From assembly GCA_905215145.1 (NCBI GenBank), contig CAJMOW010000019.1:1-14276 (forward strand): a DNA stretch of 14,276 nt. Reading direction: 5' to 3'. Source of the DNA: an uncultured bacterium (GTDB lineage: Bacteria; Bacillota_I; Bacilli_A; RF39; UBA660). The notes beneath the pieces were generated by a model that made no database searches, had not been told where the DNA came from, and saw only the letters and a program-made list of their open reading frames with translations. The translations under genes and the position numbers were made by a program. Below are positions 1 to 7,291 of the stretch, piece after piece. The first letter of the stretch is position 1. Each line of letters starts with the position of its first letter.

Positions 1-41
1 TTTGCAAAGTAAAAATAAAAAATTTAAAACTAAGTAATAAA

Positions 42-740
42 ATGTGAAATACTTTTCTAGATTGATTCTCATTTATAGTCGATAAAATTAAAAACTGGAA
101 GGATGTTTGAAGAACATTGTTTATACTGTTAATTGTCTTTGCATTAAATATAATTACTAAAGAATATACCGAACGTTTAGTTATAAATTCTAAAACAGAA
201 GTAGTAAATGAAATAAACCAAAGACATGATAGTATATTAAATCATGTTATTGAAAAATCTCCCGAAGTAGATAGAGTTATTAATTCTGTTTTAGATAATT
301 TAAATATTACCTATGGATTTAATCGTGCATCTCTAATGATTTATCATGATAATATCACAATGACTAATGGGATGCCGTATTTAAGAATGTCTATTTCTCA
401 TGAAAGAATAAGAGAAATAAAAATGAAAGTAACTGCTAAAAAAACTGAAATGCAAAATGTTCCATCATCTATGTACTCAGATTTAAATGCAGAATTATTA
501 AAACATGGCCAAGTAATAAGAACTTTAAAATCTTTAGAAACAATTGATAAAAATTCCTATACTAGATGTTTAAATGAAAATATTAAAGGATATATTGTAA
601 TTCTTATACGTAATACAGATAATTCCCCATTAGCTGCATTGTGGTGTTTTAGTTGTGATGACGAAGTTCCAACTAGTCCAAATGTAGTACACGATTTAAT
701 GGGACAAGGACACGTTATTAGAGATGTATTAAAATACTAG
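42..740 (+). CDS. Membrane-anchored protein with GAF-like C-terminal domain
   Basis: The protein is 232 aa. ATG at 42 follows the A-rich leader taagtaataaa, and codon 2 is TGA (Trp). The frame stays open upstream to base 3, so an earlier start outside the window cannot be excluded. Residues 1-25 are Trp-rich and amphipathic. One membrane segment (TLFILLIVFALNIIT) lies at about residues 25-39, followed by a charged helical stretch. From about residue 75 there is an alpha/beta region with features of GAF-like sensor domains: L-N-I-T-Y-G-F-N-R-A-S-L-M-I-Y-H, then a Y-I-V-I-L-I strand, then S-P-L-A-A-L-W-C-F. No catalytic residues were recognised. It could be a small membrane sensor or a holin-type protein; the membrane segment is clear, the GAF assignment is by eye and the role is unknown. 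Confidence 0.75.
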
Positions 741-746
741 TGATTT

Positions 747-1685
747 ATGACAATGGTTTTAGAAAAAGATAAGTTTTATAATGACTTATCTATTGATAAA
801 GAAAATGACAATGTAATTTATAATGATCAGCAACACGTTTATATAGATAAAACAGATGGATCCTATTATATATCTGTTACGACACTAATTCATAATTATA
901 CTAATATATTTGATTCTGCTTTTTGATCAGCATATAAAGCATTAGAATCATTAACAGACGATGTAACGTTTGCAGCTTTAAAGAAAGTGTTACTTGCAAC
1001 TAAAAAATTTGATCCATCTATTTTACATAAACTTAGTATTGATGAATCTCAATTTAATACTAAACGAGAAGAAATCTTACAAAGTTACGAAGATGAAAAA
1101 AATAAATCCTGTGAACGTGGCACTAAAATACATGCTAAGTTTGAAAACGCAATGTATCAAAATCCAGAAAAAGAACTAAAAAGATACGGATTAGGTGGGA
1201 AATTTAGTGTTAAAAAAGGATATTATCGACTTGATACAGAAAAAGCAGTATATCCAGAATTTCTTATTAGTGTAAAATCAAGAGATGGCGTATTGAGAGT
1301 TGCAGGACAAATTGATTTATTAATTAAAGATGGGAACGATATAATAATTATAGATTTTAAAACTAATAAAAAAATCGATCGCAAATCTTATTATAATAAA
1401 TCAACAAAACGATATGAATGTCTAAAATATCCTTTAAATACAATTCAGGATTGTAATTTAATGCACTATACACTTCAATTATCAATGTATGCTTATTTGC
1501 TTCAACAAATTAATCCAGATTTAAATATTAAAATGTTAAAGTTAATTCATATTGATCATTCAAATAAAGTTGAAGAAATTGAAGTAGAATATATGAAAAA
1601 AGAAGTAGAAGTACTTCTTAAACACTACAAAAAACAACTACTTATAAAAGAAGAATTATCAAAAGATACTCCAATCGTATATTAG
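747..1685 (+). CDS. PD-(D/E)XK superfamily nuclease (RecB/Cas4/lambda-exonuclease-like)
   Basis: The protein is 312 aa from ATG 747; a second in-frame ATG lies at 753. A TGA (Trp) at 924-926 hides the first 80 residues under the standard code. The N-terminus has the S-V-T-T-L-I ... F-D-S-A-F-W-S-A-Y-K-A pattern typical of phage exonucleases of this superfamily. The core follows in order: G-T-K-I-H (His near residue 129), a Glu-containing stretch, G-Q-I-D-L-L (Asp190), I-I-I-I-D-F-K-T-N-K (Asp203, Lys205), and a late Q-L-S-M-Y-A-Y-L-L helix. This is the usual order of motif I His, motif II Asp, motif III D-x-K and the QxxxY helix. Such enzymes degrade or process DNA ends in recombination or replication. 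It starts 6 nt after the previous gene and ends in a terminator stem. The fold is well supported; the exact role is not. Confidence 0.87.
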
Positions 1686-1740
1686 TAATCGTTACAATTG
1701 CAAGTTAAAAGGTTATAAATATAATTGGAGTATCTTTTTT
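1661..1740 (+). terminator. 15-bp inverted repeat with U-tract spanning the nuclease stop codon
   Basis: The left arm AAAAGATACTCCAAT (1661-1675) lies in the last codons of the nuclease gene. The right arm ATTGGAGTATCTTTT (1724-1738) is its perfect complement and runs into TTTTTT at 1735-1740. The 48-nt loop contains the TAG stop. The A-run on the left and T-run on the right mean it could act in either direction. The sequence shows the pairing; termination is inferred. Confidence 0.7.
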
Positions 1741-1752
1741 AAATAAAATATT

Positions 1753-2022
1753 ATGGGATTTATAGATATATTAGATGGGCATATTAAAGAATTATTTGGA
1801 GCTAATGAGAATTTAAGTAATAAACGTTTAAAGATATGCATGAAGTGTCCATTATATAAAAAGACTCCAGTAGGTCCTATTTGTAATAGTTCTTTATATA
1901 TTAGTAAAGATGGAAAAGATGTGGTAAATTACGGAAAAGAAGGATACGTTAAAGGGTGCGGTTGTAATTTAAGTAAAAAAGTCCGTCTATCAAATGCAAA
2001 ATGTATTATAAGAAAATGATAA
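1753..2022 (+). CDS. Small zinc-ribbon protein, copy 1, ending in Lys-Trp
   Basis: The protein is 89 aa. ATG 1753 follows taaataaaatatt. Cysteines at about residues 29, 32, 44, 69, 71 and 84 form a C-x2-C ... C ... G-C-G-C ... C pattern that should bind zinc. The gene ends TGA TAA; with TGA = Trp the protein ends R-K-W. It is a paralogue of the gene immediately downstream, sharing the layout R-L-x-I-C-x-x-C, then a C-G-C turn, then K-V-R, then a final Cys and a Lys-Trp end. Small phage and Bacteroidetes zinc-ribbon proteins of this layout often end in C-P-x-G-K-W (from memory), which supports reading the last TGA as sense. No enzymatic role is evident; it could bind nucleic acid or a protein partner. 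Confidence 0.85.
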
Positions 2023-2023
2023 T

Positions 2024-2233
2024 ATGCAGATTAATATAAAACATATATTAATAGGTTGATACAATAAAATCTTTTTAAAAGAACAAGATTTAGCAAATTA
2101 TCGATTAGATATTTGTAAGCACTGTCAGCATAATGTAAAATTTTTAGGTCAAGATAGTTGTGATTTATGTGGATGTATATTAGATGCTAAAGTCCGAGTA
2201 AGAGAAGAAAAATGTTTAAAAAATAAGTGATAA
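2024..2233 (+). CDS. Small zinc-ribbon protein, copy 2, ending in Lys-Trp
   Basis: The protein is 69 aa and starts at ATG 2024, one base after the previous stop. It is invisible to standard-code calling because TGA (Trp12, in I-G-W-Y-N) splits it early. Cysteines at 31, 34, 46, 49, 51 and 64 form C-K-H-C ... C-D-L-C-G-C ... C, a complete zinc ribbon that is more regular than copy 1. It also ends with TGA TAA, giving N-K-W. The short N-terminal hydrophobic/aromatic helix (I-L-I-G-W-Y-N-K-I-F) resembles the start of copy 1 (I-D-I-L-D-G-H-I-K-E-L-F). The next gene starts after a single base, so these genes are almost certainly co-transcribed and probably translationally coupled. The function is unknown. 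Confidence 0.85.
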
Positions 2234-2234
2234 A

Positions 2235-2741
2235 ATGGATTTAGGAAATAGAAAAATGGAATTAACAGGCATACATTATATGCCAGGACTCGATCAATCA
2301 GAAGATTTAACTACAACAGATAAAGAAGTGATGAAAAAATTGCAAGAACAAGCTCAACTTGAAATGGCAGATAATTTATGTAAACAAAATGAAGGAATTA
2401 AATCTGCAGCTAACAAAGAAATTGTAGCTTGTAATAGTAATGTAATCATTAAACTTTATGATAGAAATCCTTATCGTAGTATTAAGACTAGTGCTTCAGG
2501 GATTATCTATGGTTTAGATGGACATGAAATGTATTTTAGTCACGAATCTGGAGAAATGGAAGAATCTCATCAGGAAATTATTTGTGCAGAAGTAATTGCT
2601 ATTGGACCTGAATGTAAAAATGTAAAAGTTGGAGAGGATGTATATTGTAGAAATATTCCTGCTCCAATACCTTTTGATAATCGAGGATATTATGCTATTA
2701 CGGAACAAAATATTATATGTAGAATTGTAAATAAAAATTAA
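2235..2741 (+). CDS. GroES-like (Cpn10-fold) protein with N-terminal extension
   Basis: The protein is 168 aa from ATG 2235 (TAA A ATG junction). Residues 1-65 are a polar, probably helical extension unlike GroES. From about 68 to 166 the order of elements resembles co-chaperonin 10: a strand N-V-I-I-K-L-Y, a flexible S-I-K-T-S-A-S-G-I segment where the mobile loop sits, E-I-I-C-A-E-V-I-A-I-G-P-E-C (compare the V-x-A-V-G-x-G motif), K-V-G-E-D-V-Y-C (compare V-G-D-x-V), and a final Y-Y-A-I-T-E-Q-N-I-I-C-R-I-V (compare the E-x-D-I-L-A end). It may help a chaperonin fold virion proteins, as T4 gp31 does. Another small beta-barrel fold is the alternative. The match is by eye. Confidence 0.62.
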   Translation: MDLGNRKMELTGIHYMPGLDQSEDLTTTDKEVMKKLQEQAQLEMADNLCKQNEGIKSAANKEIVACNSNVIIKLYDRNPYRSIKTSASGIIYGLDGHEMYFSHESGEMEESHQEIICAEVIAIGPECKNVKVGEDVYCRNIPAPIPFDNRGYYAITEQNIICRIVNKN

Positions 2742-2986
2742 TGATGCTAGAAGATAAAATATTTTTTAATCCTGGAGATTTGGTAATACTAAGACATCCT
2801 ATTCCAAATCGTCCAGCTATGTATGTAGTAGGAAGAGTAATGCAAACGATAAAGAAAGGAGCGAATCTTGAATCCTTATTTAAAGGAATTAGATGTAGAT
2901 GATATGATAATAATGCTACTTTACAGGAAGCAATCTTTTCTACTAAAGATTTAAAGTTTTATGAAAATGAAGATTTATCTGAATAA
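2741..2986 (+). CDS. Small YodC/DUF2158-like protein
   Basis: The protein is 81 aa. ATG 2741 overlaps the previous stop (TAATG); a second ATG follows at 2744. It reads F-N-P-G-D-L-V-I-L-R near the start, P-A-M-Y-V-V-G in the middle, then G-I-R-C-R-W-Y-D and E-A-I-F-S-T-K-D-L. This matches the layout of the YodC/DUF2158 family: G-D-x-V-x-L, M-x-V, C-x-W-F/Y, F-x-x-x-x-L. The Trp in C-R-W-Y is encoded by TGA, so the gene is invisible under the standard code. The biochemical role of the family is unknown. The 3' end overlaps, in another frame, the start of the broken small ORF at 2961. Confidence 0.7.
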
Positions 2987-3109
2987 TCTTTATATTAAAT
3001 ATATAGAATGTAATATATAGAATGTAGTGTAGATGAATTTGAGAAAATTAAAGACTTTCTTGACAATTCTAATACATATGTTCCTTATATTAAAAAAACC
3101 ATATTATAA
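2961..3109 (+). pseudogene. Small ORF apparently broken by a 14-bp tandem duplication
   Basis: ATG 2961 opens M-K-M-K-I-Y-L-N-N-L-Y-I-K-Y-I-E-C and stops at TAG 3018-3020. A second fragment in another frame runs from 3014 to TAA 3107-3109 and includes I-E-C-S-V-D-E-F-E-K-I-K-D-F-L-D and ends K-K-T-I-L. Removing one copy of the 14-bp tandem repeat at 2998-3025 fuses the two into one frame of about 44 codons. The start overlaps the end of the YodC-like gene. Nothing identifies a function. A sequencing or assembly slip, or chance, is possible, because the piece is very short. Confidence 0.4.
2998..3025 (+). repeat. 14-bp perfect tandem duplication
   Basis: AATATATAGAATGT occurs twice back to back (2998-3011 and 3012-3025). 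Fourteen is not a multiple of three, so the duplication shifts the frame of the small ORF that begins at 2961. Confidence 0.9.
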
Positions 3110-3136
3110 ATATAACACGACTATTTGTTAAATAAA

Positions 3137-3880
3137 ATGGACGAAAAGAAAATACAAAAATTTTTAGAATGACTTCCAACAAAATTTGAAGAATTTAAAG
3201 GCAAATCTTTAGAAGAAGTTGCAGAAGATTTAAATCGATTATATGAAACAGACGAAGGTAAACAAACTATTCAGACTCTAATGAATACGTTCTTAGAAGA
3301 ACAAGATAAAGACCCTTCTAAATTTGCTAATGGAGGAATTCTTCCTACAAGTAAATTAGATTACATTGTTTCTTTGCATAAAAAAGGTGGCAAACTAAAA
3401 ACTAAGAAATGTTCCTGTGGATGTGAAATGCACAAAGTATTCGAGAATGGAGGAGTTGTTGAAAAATGTGCCTGCGGATGTGATACTAAGAAAATCGTAA
3501 AAGCTGAAAATGGCACAAAAACTAAATCTAAATCGAAATCTAAAGTTGAAACTTACCAAAAAGGTTATTTAACTCCTTGAACTTTTGCATTCAACTCTGC
3601 TAAAACAACAGTTTTACCAAACATTGACGGAGGGGGCCAAAGAACAATACAACGTGTTGCTTCTCCATCAGGTAAAGTTATTGACCGTATATATGCTCCA
3701 GGTCAAGGTTATACAGAGAGAGTAATAACTCCAACTGATACAACGTTTACAAGAGTCATCTCAAATGGAGGAAGTGGAGCGCCAGATATACAAACATTTA
3801 GTAAAGGTATGCCAGATTTTAATTGATTCCAACAAAGATGGAAACAATATGGAGTTTACAAAAAAGGCGGAAAGGTATAA
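3137..3880 (+). CDS. Unknown protein with two C-x-C-G-C motifs and repeated GG linkers
   Basis: The protein is 247 aa from ATG 3137 (leader ttaaataaa), with two in-frame TGA Trp codons at about residue 12 and in the Y-L-T-P-W-T-F segment and another near the end. Residues 1-60 are acidic and helical. Then come N-G-G or K-K-G-G turns at about 65, 84 and 105 and two near-identical cysteine knots, K-C-S-C-G-C-E (Cys 92/94/96) and K-C-A-C-G-C-D (Cys 111/113/115), that could bind one metal together. A Lys/Ser-rich linker (T-K-S-K-S-K-S-K) leads to a C-terminal region of about 100 residues ending F-N-W-F-Q-Q-R-W-K-Q-Y-G-V-Y-K-K-G-G-K-V. Gly-Gly/Lys-rich segments of this style occur in crAss-like virion-associated proteins (from memory). 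I do not recognise the family. Confidence 0.75.
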
Positions 3881-3910
3881 GAGATATCTTTTTGCTTTAT
3901 AAGAAACAAT

Positions 3911-4507
3911 ATGGATTTATTTATATTTAATAATGATTTACAGAGATTAGAGATTAATGAATATTCTATTTTGCTAATTAAAGAATTTGCAGCTCTATGA
4001 AACGAAGACAGAAATAAATGTAAAGAAGATCCTAAAGGTATTAAACGTTTACGTGCTTATAGAGAATTTGCATATATTTATTTAGCTTTAGACTATAAAT
4101 CTCCATATTTTGAATACTTAGAACAAGAGAAACATCAAGCAGCTATGGAAGATAGCGGACTTACTGAAAAAGAGTTTAATGATGAAACTTTTAGAGCTGC
4201 TTGTAGAAAATATATAGAACTTAAAGATTCATCAAGAATTCTAAGTTTGATTAAAACTGCATTTAGAACTCTAGAAAAGATGAGAGTATTTTTAGATTCA
4301 ATCGATTTTAACGAAAGAGATGAATTAAATGGAGGTAAATATATTAACGATCCTAAAAAAATTATGGAAAGTTTAACTCAAATTGGAAAAATGGATGCTT
4401 ATTTAAAGGAACTCGAACTTACATATAAGAAAGGTTTAAAAGCACAATCCAAATTAAGAGCAGATAACGAGCCAGGTTTTGGAGATATGGATCAACTCCA
4501 AAGATAA
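3911..4507 (+). CDS. Helical protein upstream of terL, candidate small terminase by position
   Basis: The protein is 198 aa. ATG 3911 was chosen because the frame runs through TGA (Trp, in A-A-L-W-N-E-D) into the rest of the gene; standard-code calling would start only at residue 79. It is almost entirely charged, predicted alpha-helix, with no Cys motif or membrane segment, and has a heptad-like stretch around residues 110-180 (I-K-T-A-F-R-T-L-E-K-M ... M-D-A-Y-L-K-E-L-E-L-T-Y-K-K). It ends 11 nt before terL, the usual place for a small terminase (TerS), which forms helical ring oligomers. No helix-turn-helix was clearly identified, so TerS is an inference from position and helical character only. 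Confidence 0.75.
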
Positions 4508-4518
4508 AAATATAAATA

Positions 4519-7001
4519 ATGGAACAAGAAGTAAAACGAAAACGAGGTAGACCAAGAAAAAATCCTCCTGCAACTTTACCTACATTTGCAGACAGATATG
4601 AAGAAGAATTAAAAAAGAAATTATTTCAAGATATAACTGTATCAAAAACAGAAGACGAAGAGGAAAGTCCATATTATGAGTTTCCTAAGGAAGGACATAG
4701 AAAACGCAATGGTGCGTGAGATGTTCCTCTTGATGAAGAAATATTATATTTTGATCCAGAATTATCTTATGAATTAACTGGTTATAGACCTATAAATGAA
4801 ACTCAAGGTTTAGATTTTGATCCAACTCCATTTACTGAGGCAGGTAGATTGTTTATGGAAAGAGGACATTATACAGAATATCCTAAAAATAGCAAACCTT
4901 ATCGTGATTATTGAACAGAACAGTATAAACGTTGTGTAGATGGTTATACTGTTGGAAAATATAGGATAACTGGAGATCATTATTTCTTTTTGAATTTCTA
5001 TCGAATGAAAACTGTTGATGGAGAGAAAAAAGCTGGTGCGGGACGTACCGAAGCATTTCCAACTTTTTTTGCAAAACAATATGAATATTTTCACTATCTA
5101 GAAATGTGCGAATATCTTTATAAAGATTGTGTTGCATTAAAATCTCGTGGGGTAAACTAATACCTGCCCTCTTTTATAGTAATATAAAAGTAATAAATTT
5201 CGCTATATCGCAGAAGACTAAGGTGATTAAAATCACTATGTTAACAGCGAGATAAGTCAATTAATCACTGACCATCGTAACGCATAGAAAGGAATCACAG
5301 AGATAAACTTTCCACGAGAGCGAAACATCCTAATATTTAGTTAAGGATGAAAATATATGCTGAACTTATAAGAAATTATAAGAGTCTAGGGATAAAAAGC
5401 CTTAGAGATAACAAAAATTGAGGTTTTTCAGAAATTGGAGCTTGTTTAGGTGTTCGTCCTTTTATTACTACTAAAGGTTTTACTACTATTTATACAGCAT
5501 ATACTGAGAGTTATGTTGATACTGTATTAGGTAAATGCTGAGTACAATTAAACTGATTAAATCAAAATACTGACGGAGGTATGAAACGACTTCGTCAGAA
5601 AATCGATAATATAAAACACAAACGTGCATCTCTTGTTGATAGTGAAGGCATAGAATTTGGGCGAATGGCTGATATAGAAGGAATAACAGCAGATCACCCA
5701 AGAAAAATTAGAGGTGAACGTGTAGATAGACTCTTATTTGAAGAGGCTGGATCTAATCCAATACTTTCAACATCGTGAACGCAAGGTACTGCTCTAGTTG
5801 AACTAGGAGGAGCTAGAGTCGGGATTAAGATCGCATGAGGGACGGGAGGTGATATGGGGCCTGCTCTAGCTGGTTTAGCTAAAATGTTTGAAGATCCATT
5901 AAGCGCAGGAGTACTTCCATATAAAACTTCTATTCAGATGATGGTACTGCACAGTATACTGGGTTCTTTATTCCAGCATATGAATTTATGATGCGTCCTG
6001 GATATGTTGATAATCGAGGAGTAACCGATACTAAACGAGCTAAAGCTTTTTATGAAGAACAACGCAAATTAAAATCAGGAGAACGGTTATTAGAGTATTG
6101 TTCAGAATATTGTTTTACTCCTAAAGAAGCATTATTACGACAAGGTGAAAATATATTTGATTCCGTATTAATTGCAGATAGAATTACTCAGATTCGAGTA
6201 CATAAAATGGGAACTTCTCCTCAACATATAGCGTTATTATGAGATAGAGAAGATAACGATAATTCTCGAAATAAAGTTAAAGCAGTATCTAGTCCTAATA
6301 GTAAAATATTAGTTTACGAAGAACCAAAACGAGATAGCGAAGGTAATATATATAATAATTTATATGTTGCAGGAATAGACTCTATCGATCAGGGTACTGG
6401 GGATTCTGCAACACAATACGATGTATCAGATTTTTGTATTGTTGTAAAAAGAAGAGTATTTGGTTTAAACGAACCTAAATATGTTTGTATTTATAAAGAT
6501 CGCCCAAGAGACATACGAGAAGCTTATGAAAACGCAATGAAGATTTTAGTATGGTACAATTGTAAGGCGTTACTTGAACATACAAAAATCAGTATATTAA
6601 CTTACTTTAGAGAAAAAAAGAAAGATTCTCTATTTATGCGACGTCCAAAATCTAGTTTAGGAGATATAAAAAAAGGAAATTCGGCCATGATAGGGGTACC
6701 TGCAACAGAAACTATTATTAAACATGGATTAGAATTGATTAATAACTTTGTAAATGATTACTGTTATGGAATTGATTCTGATGAAATGCTTGAACAGTTA
6801 CTAAACTATTCATACGAAAATAAAAGAAAATTTGATATTGTAGCTGCTCTTGGGATGTGTGAAATGGCGGATGAAGAATTAACTGGAATTAATCCTAAAG
6901 TTAAAAACGAAGTTACTAAAACTTGAAAAGATATTGGATGATATATTGACGACAGAGGATATAAACGATATGGTATAATTCCAACAACATGACACAATTA
7001 G
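4519..7001 (+). CDS. terL: Terminase large subunit, split by a group I intron and a 1-nt frameshift
   Basis: Exons are 4519-5153 and 5421-7001; with one missing base restored the protein is about 738 aa. The N-terminus has an AT-hook-like K-R-G-R-P-R-K (residues 8-14). The ATPase Walker A is rebuilt by splicing: K-S-R-G-V-G-F-S-E (208-216), a variant lacking the usual G-K-S lysine. Walker B is R-V-D-R-L-L-F-E-E-A (Asp314, Glu319-320). The RNase H-like nuclease has G-I-D-S-I-D-Q-G-T-G-D (Asp532, Asp535) and a late K-F-D-I-V-A-A-L (Asp684). The ATPase pumps DNA into the procapsid and the nuclease cuts the concatemer. Near 5931 the frame shifts: upstream S and downstream S-D-D-G-T-A-Q-Y-T-G-F-F join only if one T is missing from tct-[t]at-tca. 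The end overlaps the next gene by 13 nt. The identity is strong; the frameshift may be error, mutation or recoding. Confidence 0.92.
5154..5420 (+). ncRNA. Group I self-splicing intron, ORF-less, within terL Walker A
   Basis: The intron is 267 nt. The 5' exon end GGGGT (5149-5153) pairs with internal guide GCCCT (5166-5170), placing a U-G wobble at the splice site (P1). The first exon-2 bases AGGT (5421-5424) pair with ACCT (5162-5165), immediately 5' of that guide (P10). The intron ends in G (5420). Other hairpins are CTTTTATA/TATAAAAG with a GTAA loop (5171-5190), GTGAT/ATCAC, CATCCT/AGGATG (5326-5349) and CTTATAA/TTATAAG with a GAAA loop (5365-5382); GNRA loops are typical of group I RNAs. 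Splicing restores R-G-V-G-F-S-E exactly. Unspliced reading meets TAA at 5158. I did not fully resolve P3/P7. Confidence 0.85.
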
Positions 7002-7291
7002 AAAAAGAGGTTTTAGATATTATTGAAAAAGTTACATGTTGTAAGTATATTGGACACTTAAAAGTAATCGAAAGTGAAGATGATTTTACATTAAACTTAT
7101 ATCTAAACCAAGAAATGTCTCCTATGGTTATTAATTATCAAGGAGATAAAGAATCATTTCTAAAGTTTATTGCTAAGGACTTACGTAAACGCCAAATAGA
7201 ACGAGCACATCATTTCCGAGCAATTAAACACGAATGATATGAGTCACAATGTATCGATACAGACGATTATTGTAATAACGATATATTATAA
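6989..7291 (+). CDS. Small protein of unknown function between terL and portal
   Basis: The protein is 100 aa. ATG 6989 overlaps the last 13 nt of terL, and TAA 7289-7291 overlaps the portal ATG (TAATG), so all three are probably translationally coupled. The sequence extends past TGA at 7235 (Trp, in K-H-E-W-Y-E-S). It begins as an amphipathic helix (T-Q-L-E-K-E-V-L-D-I-I-E-K-V), followed by strands (F-T-L-N-L-Y-L, P-M-V-I-N-Y) and a basic helix (L-K-F-I-A-K-D-L-R-K-R-Q-I-E-R), and ends acidic with two cysteines. No family was recognised. The position suggests a role in packaging or portal assembly, which is inference. Confidence 0.75.

Noticed and set aside
1..12. Possible last codons of an upstream gene (F-A-K then TAA)
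   Set aside because: Four codons are not enough to support a gene call.
987..1685. Nuclease start at 987 (GTG)
   Set aside because: The frame continues upstream through TGA (Trp) to ATG 747, and the added region contains the family's S-V-T-T-L and F-W-S-A-Y-K motifs.
3033..3110. 25-codon ATG frame between the YodC-like gene and the gene at 3137
   Set aside because: It is low complexity (I/L/K-rich), and the alternative frame through the duplicated repeat gives a more protein-like acidic sequence.
3105..3136. Bacteroidetes-type promoter (TAnnTTTG) before the gene at 3137
   Set aside because: Only a partial TATTTG match is present, in very AT-rich DNA where chance matches are common.
3882..3896. 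agatatcttttt as a terminator before the gene at 3911
   Set aside because: AGATATCT is self-complementary but has no loop-forming spacer, so no hairpin of useful stability can be drawn.
4810..5137. Two minus-strand open frames opposite terL exon 1
   Set aside because: They are shadows of the coding strand with low-complexity Ser/Ile/Phe-rich sequence and no plausible leader; every supported gene is on the + strand.
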